A DNA stretch of 64,000 bases from Falsiroseomonas sp051433195. GTDB lineage: Bacteria > Pseudomonadota > Alphaproteobacteria > Acetobacterales > Acetobacteraceae. Numbering within the stretch: position 1 is the first letter of the stretch; the number at the start of each line of letters is the position of its first letter. The notes beneath the pieces are model-generated. The model saw nothing but the letters and a program-made list of their open reading frames with translations, had not been told where the DNA came from and ran no database searches. The stretch lies in the NCBI RefSeq assembly GCF_051433195.1, contig NZ_JBHMFT010000005.1, positions 228,636 to 292,635 of the forward strand. The letters are read 5' to 3'. Shown in pieces: positions 50,442 through 57,598 of this stretch. Both the position numbers and the translations under genes were made by a program.

Positions 50442-51748
50442 CCGGCTTCGGGGTGACCGAGGCGGCCATCGGCTTCGCGCTGATGCTCGCCATGCTGTTC
50501 GCGGGGCTGCATGTCGGCGTGGCGATGGCGGCCGTCGCCCTGCTGGGGGCGGATCTCTATCTCGGCGCGCCGGTGATCAACGCGCTGGGCACGCAGTTGT
50601 GGGGGGCGACGGACAGCTTCACGCTGCTCGCCGTGCCGCTGTTCGTGCTGCTCGGGGAGTTGCTGGTGAAGGGCGGCGCGACGGACCGGATGTACAAGGC
50701 GCTGGCCGCCTGGCTGGGGCCGCTGCCGGGCGGGCTGCTGCACACCAATATCGGCGCCTGCGCGATGTTCGCCGCGGTCTCCGGGTCCTCGGTCGCGACG
50801 GCGGCCACCATCGGCACCGTCGCCATGCCGACCTTCGCGAACCGGCGCTACGACCCGCGCCTGGTGCTCGGCACCATCGCGGCGGGGGCGACGCTCGGCA
50901 TCCTGATCCCGCCTTCCATCAACATGATCATCTATGGCGCGATGACCAACACCTCCGTCGGCCGGCTGTACGCGGCCGGCGTGGTGCCGGGGCTGCTGCT
51001 GACCGCGATGTTCATGGCGATGATCGCCGTGCTGTGCCTGTGGCGCCCGGCGCTGGCCGGCCAGAGCGAGCCGCGGCTGCCGCTCGGCGCCCGCATCCGC
51101 GCGCTGGGCGGGCTGGCGGCGCCGGTCGGGCTGTTCGTCGCGGTGATGGGCAGCATCTATGCCGGCTGGGCGACGCCGACCGAGAGCGCGGCGGTGGGCG
51201 TCGTAGCGGCTTTCCTGCTGTCCTTCTGCTACGGCCGCTTCAAGGTCTCCATGCTGCATGCCTGCTTCGAGACCACGGTGACGGTCAGTTCCATGATCCT
51301 GCTGATCGTGGCGGCGGCGTTCTACCTGAACTTCGTGCTCGGCATCCTCGGCGTGCCGCAGGCTCTGTCGGCCTTCGTCACATCGCTCGAGGTCGGGCCG
51401 ATCGGCATCCTGTTCGTGCTGTTCGTCTTCTACCTGGTGCTCGGCTGCTTCCTGGAGACGCTGTCGATGATGGTGGGCACCATCCCCATCGTGTTCCCCA
51501 TCGTCGTCGCGCTGGGCATCGACCCGGTGTGGTTCGGCATCTTCCTGGTGGTGATGTGCGAGATCGCGCTGATCACGCCGCCGGTCGGGATGAACCTGTA
51601 CGTGGTGCAGGGGGTGCGGACGAGCGGCACCGTGGGCGAGGTGATCCAGGGCACGCTGCCCTTCCTGGGCATCATGGTGCTGCTGGTGCTGCTGCTGATC
51701 GCGTTCCCCGGCCTCGCGCTGTGGCTGCCCGGGCTGGCGTTCGACTAG
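50438..51748 (+). CDS. dctM: TRAP transporter large permease (DctM type)
   Basis: A 436-residue, about 12-helix transporter. ALGTQLWGATDSFTLLAVPLFVLLGELLVKGG, VSGSSVATAATIGTVAMPTF, GATLGILIPPSINMIIYGAMTNTSVGRLYAAGVVPG and ITPPVGMNLYVVQGV are diagnostic. It is the transport subunit of a tripartite ATP-independent periplasmic system. The TAG stop is part of element copy 4, which also separates it from the convergent amidohydrolase. Confidence 0.94.
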   Translation: MTGFGVTEAAIGFALMLAMLFAGLHVGVAMAAVALLGADLYLGAPVINALGTQLWGATDSFTLLAVPLFVLLGELLVKGGATDRMYKALAAWLGPLPGGLLHTNIGACAMFAAVSGSSVATAATIGTVAMPTFANRRYDPRLVLGTIAAGATLGILIPPSINMIIYGAMTNTSVGRLYAAGVVPGLLLTAMFMAMIAVLCLWRPALAGQSEPRLPLGARIRALGGLAAPVGLFVAVMGSIYAGWATPTESAAVGVVAAFLLSFCYGRFKVSMLHACFETTVTVSSMILLIVAAAFYLNFVLGILGVPQALSAFVTSLEVGPIGILFVLFVFYLVLGCFLETLSMMVGTIPIVFPIVVALGIDPVWFGIFLVVMCEIALITPPVGMNLYVVQGVRTSGTVGEVIQGTLPFLGIMVLLVLLLIAFPGLALWLPGLAFD

Positions 51749-51851
51749 GGCCGTTTCACCTGCGCCATGCACAGGTGAAACGGCCCTAGCTGTTGATTTG
51801 GCGCATTTTCCGAGCCGTCAGGCGTATCCGCCTGACTTGAAAATGCTCCAG
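51745..51851 (-). repeat. 107-bp CTAG two-hairpin element, copy 4 (subtype A, inverted)
   Basis: Reverse complement of copy 3 over all 107 bases except one: the outer CTAG at 51848-51851 is CCAG. The left CTAG stops dctM. The altered right end lies in the amidohydrolase frame, where TAG has become TGG. Both hairpins are intact and could still act as a bidirectional terminator. Confidence 0.9.
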
Positions 51852-53356
51852 GTTCGCATCGCGTAGTGGTCGCGCACCGCCTGCACCAGTGCGGCCACGG
51901 CGGCCTCGCGCTCCGGCGTCCAGGGTTCGCGGGCGCGGGTGGCGGCGGTGGCGACCGCGGCGGCGGTCGCCTGCGCATCGAGGTGCGGGAAGTGGCCGTC
52001 GCGGTACAGCACCCGGCCATCCACCATGGTCAGCCGCACGTCGCGCGCATCCGCCCGCGCCAGGATCAGGTCGAGCAGCGGCACGGACGGGTCGGCATAG
52101 GCGCCGCGCACACGCCGCAGGTCGACGGCGATGACATCCGCCGCGAGCCCCGTCGCCAGCGCGCCGATCTGCCGGTGCAGCCCCATCGCCGCCGCGCCCT
52201 GCCCTGTCGCCATGCCGAACAGCGTCGCGGCGTCGGGCGGCCCGGCGCCCTGCCAGGACGGCTCGGTGGAGAGCCTGGCAGCCAGGCGCAGTTCCTTCCA
52301 CAAATCCTCGTCGTCATCCATCGTCTGGCAATCCGTGCCGATGGCGACGCGCACCCCGGCCGCCCAGTACGCCGCCAGTGGGGCGATGCCGCAGCCGAGG
52401 CGCAGGTTGCTCGCAGGGTTGCGCACCAGCATCGTGCCGGTGCGGGCGGCGACCGCGATGTCGCCCGGCGTCAGATGCGCCGCATGGGCGAGCGAGGTGG
52501 CGGGGCCGAGCACGCCGAGGCGTTCCAGCCGGGCCAGCGTGCCCTCGGGGTACAGCCCTCGCGCGGCGGCGGCCTGCGCCACGCTTTCCAGCGCATGCAT
52601 GTGGATCGGCACCTCGCCCCGCGCCCGCGCGGCTTGTGCGAGGCCGGTGAACAATTCGTCGCTGACCCATTGCGGGCCGGCGGGTGCGAAGGCCAGGCGG
52701 ATGCGGCCATGGCTGGGCAGGGTTTCTGCGAGTCCGTCGTACAAAGCCGCCGCCTCCTCCGCCGTGGTGGCGTAGATCGGCGGGTCGGGCGGCCCGACCA
52801 ACGCCTGCAAGGCCGCGGGCAGCGCGGCCAGGAAGCCGGGCTGGTCCTCCGCCGGAAACACCAGGCTGGCGCGGTCCTGCGCGCCGATGCCGACCAGCGC
52901 GCGCAGCCCCGCCGCATCATAGGCCGCGATGGTGCGTGCCAGATCGTCTGGCTGCCGCCCGGCCTCGCCCCAGGTGGTGTTGGCGTGGATCGTCGCGGTG
53001 ACGCCGGAGGCCAGCATCTGCATCGCCGCCAGTGGCACCATCGCCGCCGGGTCCAGCCAGCCGCGCCGCCGCTTGGTCGCCTGCCAGGCCTCCAGGATCA
53101 TGTCGGGGAAGCCGAGCTGCAACTGGGTCAGCCCGCGCCCGTGCTGATGCGCGTTCACCAGGCCCGGCAGCAGGGCGCAGCCTTCCAGGTGCAGCCGCTG
53201 CGCGGCCGGCGCGGCGGCGGCAAGATCCGCCGCGGGGCCGATGGCGGCGATGCGGCCATCGGCGCCCACCAGCACGCCATGGCCTTCCCGCGCCACGCTG
53301 TCCGTGGCACCGGAAACCAGCGCCTCCGCCGTCAGGAGGCAGGTGGCTTCACGCAT
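51818..53356 (-). CDS. Amidohydrolase, nucleobase/S-adenosylhomocysteine deaminase type, with element-encoded tail
   Basis: A 512-residue metal-dependent deaminase or hydrolase of the TrzA/AtzA/8-oxoguanine deaminase group. The metal motif is HQH (His70, His72; VNAHQHGRG), with IHMHALE, AHAAHL and GTDCQTMDDDED supplying further ligands. It would deaminate a purine- or triazine-like ring in the cytoplasm. The last ten residues (WSIFKSGGYA) are read from the 107-bp element because its end CTAG has mutated; the natural end was probably after YAMRT. The start shares a palindromic Shine-Dalgarno with the divergent hydrolase 11 bp away. Confidence 0.88.
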   Translation of the reverse strand: MREATCLLTAEALVSGATDSVAREGHGVLVGADGRIAAIGPAADLAAAAPAAQRLHLEGCALLPGLVNAHQHGRGLTQLQLGFPDMILEAWQATKRRRGWLDPAAMVPLAAMQMLASGVTATIHANTTWGEAGRQPDDLARTIAAYDAAGLRALVGIGAQDRASLVFPAEDQPGFLAALPAALQALVGPPDPPIYATTAEEAAALYDGLAETLPSHGRIRLAFAPAGPQWVSDELFTGLAQAARARGEVPIHMHALESVAQAAAARGLYPEGTLARLERLGVLGPATSLAHAAHLTPGDIAVAARTGTMLVRNPASNLRLGCGIAPLAAYWAAGVRVAIGTDCQTMDDDEDLWKELRLAARLSTEPSWQGAGPPDAATLFGMATGQGAAAMGLHRQIGALATGLAADVIAVDLRRVRGAYADPSVPLLDLILARADARDVRLTMVDGRVLYRDGHFPHLDAQATAAAVATAATRAREPWTPEREAAVAALVQAVRDHYAMRTWSIFKSGGYA

Positions 53357-53357
53357 C

Positions 53358-53367
53358 GGAGTTCTCC
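53358..53367. promoter_or_regulatory. Palindromic Shine-Dalgarno shared by two divergent genes
   Basis: GGAGTTCTCC reads GGAG on both strands. On the plus strand GGAG is six bases before the ATG at 53368. On the minus strand GGAG is seven bases before the ATG at 53356. Both starts depend on the same ten bases, so the two mRNAs must overlap at their 5' ends. Confidence 0.7.
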
Positions 53368-54639
53368 ATGACTGTATCCGCCGCCGAGACCCGCGCGCTC
53401 GACCTTGCCGCCGGCTACCTGGAGGCCCTTCGCGCCGGCAGCCTCGATGCCCCGGGCGTCACCCGCGCCTCCTACGGCGCCGGGGAACGGCTGGCGCACC
53501 TTCTGGCGCGGGAGGCGGCGGAGGCGCTGGGGCTGGAGGTCGCGGTGGACCCGATCGGCACGCTGTCGATGACCCTGCCGGGCGCGGACCGCAGCCTGCC
53601 CGCCGGGATCATCGGCAGCCATGCGGACAGCGTGCCGCATGGCGGCAATTTCGATGGCGCGGCCGGCGTCGCCATGGGGCTGGCGGTGGCGGCGCGGCTG
53701 CGCCACCTCGGCCGCCGCCTGCCGCGCGACCTCACGCTGCTGGCGATCCGGGCGGAGGAGATGGTGTGGTTCCCGGCCAACTACCTCGGCAGCCGCGCGG
53801 CCTTCGGGCTGCTGCCGCGCGAGGCGCCGGACACGCTGCGGCGCAGCGACAGCGGCCGGACGCTCGCCGACCACATGGCGGAGGAAGGCTTCGACCCCGA
53901 CTTCATCCGCCAGGGCCGCGCCAGCCTGCGGGCCGAGCGCATCGCCTGGTTCCTGGAGCCGCATATCGAACAGGGCCCGGTGCTGGTGGAGGCGGGCCTG
54001 CCGGCCGGCCTCGTCACCGGCATCCGCGGTTCGCTGCGCCACCGGAACTGCCGCGCGATCGGGCAGGATGCCCATGCGGGAGGCGCTCCGCGCCGCACCC
54101 GGCGCGATGCGGTGATCGCCGCCGCCACGCTGGTCGCGGGGCTCGACGCCTTCTGGACCGCGGAGGAGGCGGCCGGCGCCGACCTGGTCTGCACCATCGG
54201 CGAGTTTTTCACCGATGCCACCCGCCACGCGCCGACCCGCGTGCCCGGGGAGGTGCGCTTCACCCTGGACATCCGGTCCGAGGATGTGGCGACGCTGGCG
54301 CGCGCCGAGGCCTGGCTCGCCACGGCCGCAGCCGGGGCGCAGGCGCGGCATGGGGTGACGATCGACTACGGCCCTGCCCTGCATGTGCCGCCGGCGCTGA
54401 TGGACCCGCGGCTGCGCGCGGCGCTGGCGGCGGCGGCGGCGGAGGCCGGCATCGCCAGCATGAACATCGCCTCCGGCGGCGGGCATGATTGCGCGACCTT
54501 TGCGGGCCAGGGGGTGGCGTCGGCCATGATGTTCATCCGCAACGACGGCGGCAGCCACAATCCGGAGGAGGCGATGGAGATGGACGATTTCGCCGCCGCT
54601 TTCCGCATCGCGTCCGGCGCGGTGGAGCGCTTCGGATAG
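53368..54639 (+). CDS. M20-family Zn-dependent amidohydrolase (AllC / N-carbamoyl amino acid hydrolase type)
   Basis: A 423-residue enzyme. Metal ligands are His85 (GSHADSVPHGGNFDG), Asp96 and the Glu130-Glu131 pair (IRAEEMVWFP), with a later His in NDGGSHNPEEAM. FLEPHIEQGPVLVEAG and the lid residues GGGHDCATFAG are typical of allantoate amidohydrolase and L-carbamoylase. It would release NH3/CO2 from an allantoate- or carbamoyl-type substrate. It diverges from the amidohydrolase with which it shares a ribosome binding palindrome, and neighbours point to ureide breakdown. Confidence 0.9.
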   Translation: MTVSAAETRALDLAAGYLEALRAGSLDAPGVTRASYGAGERLAHLLAREAAEALGLEVAVDPIGTLSMTLPGADRSLPAGIIGSHADSVPHGGNFDGAAGVAMGLAVAARLRHLGRRLPRDLTLLAIRAEEMVWFPANYLGSRAAFGLLPREAPDTLRRSDSGRTLADHMAEEGFDPDFIRQGRASLRAERIAWFLEPHIEQGPVLVEAGLPAGLVTGIRGSLRHRNCRAIGQDAHAGGAPRRTRRDAVIAAATLVAGLDAFWTAEEAAGADLVCTIGEFFTDATRHAPTRVPGEVRFTLDIRSEDVATLARAEAWLATAAAGAQARHGVTIDYGPALHVPPALMDPRLRAALAAAAAEAGIASMNIASGGGHDCATFAGQGVASAMMFIRNDGGSHNPEEAMEMDDFAAAFRIASGAVERFG

Positions 54640-54659
54640 ACGCTCCACCGCGGGGTTGC

Positions 54660-55715
54660 TCAGTTGATGGTGAAGCCGCGCGCGGCGCCGACGGTGCCGT
54701 TCCAGGTCTGCGTGCACTGCGCCCAGACGCGGTTGCAGGTGTCGCGCCAGGTCGGCAGGATCACGGCGCCGACGGCTTCGCGCACCAGCTGCGCATCAGC
54801 CTCGTTCACCGCCACCAGCGTGTTGCGGAACGGCTTGTGTTCCGAACAGGCACCGCCGGTGGAGCACGACAACGCGTCGCCGTTGGAGTTGGTGGCGATG
54901 TCCCACATCGCATCCTCCATCCGGCGGAACTCGCGCGTCAGCGCCGTCTGCTGTTCCGGGGAGAAGCGGCGCCAGGCGGCCATGGTCATGAAGTGACCCT
55001 GCACGGCGCCCGAAAGCCCCAGCGGAAGGATATGCGTGGTGACTTCCGGCCAGTTGCCCGTGTTGCCCGAGGTGGCGGAGGTGATGGCGCAGCTCGTCAC
55101 GCCGCGTTGCAGGGCCGGATACACCTCGCTGAACTGCAGCGTCACCGGCGTGGCGCCGAGGTGCTGCAGCAGCGCGGACATGGTCGGCGTGAAGGACCGC
55201 ACCTTCAGGCCGCGCAGGTCGCGGACGGAATTGATCGGCGCGTTGCAGTAGATGATCTGCGGGCCGAAGGGCCACAGCGTCATCACCCGCGTGCCGAAGC
55301 GCTGCTGCAGGCGCTCATCGAAGGCGGCGCGGTAGGATTCCACGGCGCGGCGCAGTTCCGGCACGCTGGTGGAGACGCCGATCAGGTCCAGCCCCTCGAA
55401 GAACGGATCATCGCGCGCGACCATGCCGATCTGCACGCTCATCACGTCGAAGGCGCCGGAGCGCAGCAGGCGCAGGCTGTCCGCCGCCTGGATGCCGAGC
55501 ACGTCGAGCGGGTTGTAGGTGACGGCCAGCGGCGTGCTGGCGGCGGCGGCGAGGCCGGCGAAGAACGGGCGCTCCACGCCATCCACATGCTTGGTGTTCT
55601 GGCTGAAATTGCCGGCGACGCGCAGCGGGATCTGGGTCTGGGCCTGGGCGGAGGCACCGAGCCCGAGGGCAGCGGCGAACAGGCCGGCGACGAGGCGGCG
55701 TGGAAGGCTGGGCAT
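54660..55715 (-). CDS. dctP: TRAP transporter substrate-binding protein (DctP type)
   Basis: A 351-residue periplasmic receptor with a signal peptide (SLPRRLVAGLFAAALGLGASAQAQ). VRDLRGLKVRSFTPTMSALLQHLGATPVTLQFSEVYPALQRGVTSCAI is the conserved DctP ligand-binding segment. Four Cys near the C-terminus (LSCSTGGACS and DTCNRVWAQC) may form disulfides, unusual for the family. It is the only TRAP receptor in the window and is presumed to serve the DctQM pair at 49.8-51.7 kb, although it is two genes away and on the opposite strand. AGGAG precedes the ATG. Confidence 0.92.
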   Translation of the reverse strand: MPSLPRRLVAGLFAAALGLGASAQAQTQIPLRVAGNFSQNTKHVDGVERPFFAGLAAAASTPLAVTYNPLDVLGIQAADSLRLLRSGAFDVMSVQIGMVARDDPFFEGLDLIGVSTSVPELRRAVESYRAAFDERLQQRFGTRVMTLWPFGPQIIYCNAPINSVRDLRGLKVRSFTPTMSALLQHLGATPVTLQFSEVYPALQRGVTSCAITSATSGNTGNWPEVTTHILPLGLSGAVQGHFMTMAAWRRFSPEQQTALTREFRRMEDAMWDIATNSNGDALSCSTGGACSEHKPFRNTLVAVNEADAQLVREAVGAVILPTWRDTCNRVWAQCTQTWNGTVGAARGFTIN

Positions 55716-55784
55716 GGTGTTCTCCTGGCGGATCATGCGGCACGGAGCTTGCAACATCCGGGCCAAAAGCGAGGATCCCTCACC

Positions 55785-56687
55785 ATGCGCCGCGACCTGG
55801 TCGGCTACGGCTTCGCGCCGCCCCGCATCGCCTGGCCCGGCGGCGCGCGCCTCGCCGTCTCCATCGTGGTGAACTACGAGGAAGGGGCGGAGATGGCGGT
55901 CGAGGCCGGGGATGCGGAGAATGAGCGCATCGGGGAGGTCATCAGCATCGTGCCGCCCGGCCGCCGCGACATCGGCCAGGAACAGATTTTTGGCTACGGC
56001 CTGCGCGCCGGGCTGCCGCGCTTCCTGGACGCCTTCGACCGGCATGGCGTGAAGGCCAGTTTCTTCATGTGCGGCCGTGCCGTGGAACGCACGCCGGCGC
56101 TGGCGGCGGAGGTGACGCGGCGCGGGCATGAGGCGGCGAACCATGGCTGGGTCTGGCGCCCGCATGCGGATTACGCGACCGAGGCGGAGGAGGAAGCCGG
56201 CCTGCTGCGCGCCGGCGCCGCGATCGAGGCCGCGACCGGCGAGCGGCCGGTGGGTTTCTTCTGCCGCGGCAGTGCCTCGCCCTGGACGCGCTTGCTGCTG
56301 GCGAAGCATGGCTACCGGTACGACAGCAACGCCTTCGACGATGACCTGCCCTATTGGGATGCGGGCATGCTGGTGCTGCCCTATGCGCTCGACTGCAACG
56401 ACATGAAGTTCTTCCACCCGAACGGCTTCGTCCTGCCGGACCAGTTCGTCGCCTATGTGGAAGCCGCGCTGGACCAGCTGATCGAGGAAGGCGAGCGCGG
56501 CGTGCCGAAGCTGCTGAACATCGGGCTGCACCTGCGCATCTGCGGCCGCCCCGCCCGCTTCCGCGCGGTGGAGGGCATCCTGCGCGCGCTGCGCGCACGA
56601 GGTGACGCCGTCTGGGTCGCGCGCCGCCGCGACATCGCCGAACATCTGCACGAGGCGCTGCCGAACCCGGGGGAGGCCACGCCATGA
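55785..56687 (+). CDS. Polysaccharide-deacetylase-fold protein, PuuE (allantoinase)-like
   Basis: A 300-residue NodB-fold protein. LAVSIVVNYEEGAEMAVEAGD, GLRAGLPRFLDAFDRHGVKASFFMCGRAVERTP and GHEAANHGWVWRPHADY match the cofactor-independent PuuE allantoinase subgroup rather than chitin deacetylases. The canonical metal DD is replaced by NYEEG, as in that subgroup. It would open a hydantoin or related cyclic amide. The stop overlaps the next gene by ATGA, so it is translated with the isochorismatase-like hydrolase. Confidence 0.88.
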   Translation: MRRDLVGYGFAPPRIAWPGGARLAVSIVVNYEEGAEMAVEAGDAENERIGEVISIVPPGRRDIGQEQIFGYGLRAGLPRFLDAFDRHGVKASFFMCGRAVERTPALAAEVTRRGHEAANHGWVWRPHADYATEAEEEAGLLRAGAAIEAATGERPVGFFCRGSASPWTRLLLAKHGYRYDSNAFDDDLPYWDAGMLVLPYALDCNDMKFFHPNGFVLPDQFVAYVEAALDQLIEEGERGVPKLLNIGLHLRICGRPARFRAVEGILRALRARGDAVWVARRRDIAEHLHEALPNPGEATP

Positions 56688-57367
56688 TCACCATCGACAA
56701 CCAGCAGGTCTTCACCGAGACGACGGAGCTGGTGGACCCCGCGCATACCGCGCTGGTGGTCATCGACCCGCAGAATGACTTCTGTGCCGAGGGCGGCATC
56801 TTCGCCCGCGCGGGCAAGGACATGAGCACCTTCCCCGCCGCCATCCGCGCCTGCGCCCGCCTGGTGGACGCCGCGCGCGCCGCGGGGGTGCAGGTGTTCT
56901 TCATCCAGAACCAGAAGCTGTCCCATGGCCGCTCCACCTCCCCCGCCTGGCTGCGCTTCCTGACCGTGCGGAACGGGATCACGGAGGAGCCGGAGGTCTG
57001 CCTCGCCGGAAGCTGGGGCGCCGAATTCGTGCCGGAGCTGCAACCGGCGGGCCGCGACATCGTGGTGCAGAAATGGCGCAGCTCCGCCTTCGTCGGCACC
57101 AACCTCGACATGCTGCTGCGCACCAACCGAATCCGCACCGTGGTCTGCTGCGGCTTCATCACCCAGGGCTGCGTCGAACCCACCGCGCGCGACGCAGGCT
57201 TCTACGACTACTACCCGGTGGTGGTGGAGGATGCGGTCGCCAACCATGACCCGGACCTGCACGCCGCATCGCTGCTGGTGCAGCGGTCGCGCTACGACGT
57301 GATGCCGAGTGCCGCGATCCTGCCGGTGTGGGAGGCGGTGGTTCCGCAGCTCCGGGCGCCGGAGTAG
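56684..57367 (+). CDS. Isochorismatase-family cysteine hydrolase
   Basis: A 227-residue hydrolase. The catalytic triad is Asp28 (VVIDPQNDF), Lys130 (VVQKWRSSAF) and Cys163 (CGFITQGCVEPTARDAGF). Relatives include N-carbamoylsarcosine amidase, biuret hydrolase and ureidoacrylate amidohydrolase (RutB), all of which split C-N bonds of ureido or amide compounds. It is coupled to the PuuE-like gene, which supports a joint role in cleaving a ring-opened ureide. The exact substrate is not predictable. Confidence 0.9.
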   Translation: MITIDNQQVFTETTELVDPAHTALVVIDPQNDFCAEGGIFARAGKDMSTFPAAIRACARLVDAARAAGVQVFFIQNQKLSHGRSTSPAWLRFLTVRNGITEEPEVCLAGSWGAEFVPELQPAGRDIVVQKWRSSAFVGTNLDMLLRTNRIRTVVCCGFITQGCVEPTARDAGFYDYYPVVVEDAVANHDPDLHAASLLVQRSRYDVMPSAAILPVWEAVVPQLRAPE

Positions 57368-57598
57368 GCCGGGGCAGTTGCGCATTGCAAACAATCATCC
57401 GTGATCCGCCGGGTACAACGCTCTATTTTATTTTTTATTTGAAGATTGAGCTTAAGTAGAAGTCCTGCCGCGCCACCTCGTGCCGGCTGCGTCAGCGCCC
57501 TGCCACCGCTTCGCGGCAGTTGCGCCGTCGGAAGACCATCATTGCGAACCTAGCATCAGCGCCCGGCATCCTCTGCCGGCGGGTATCAGGAGAATCAC
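57368..57598 (+). promoter_or_regulatory. Intergenic region with an AT-rich tract before the AsmA gene
   Basis: Positions 57421-57463 (CTCTATTTTATTTTTTATTT, then GAAGATTGAGCTTAAGTAG) are almost all A/T in a genome that otherwise exceeds 65% GC by eye. Such a tract fits an UP element/promoter or a curved-DNA/nucleoid-protein site. The T-run follows no strong stem, so a factor-independent terminator for the upstream gene is less likely. Confidence 0.4.
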
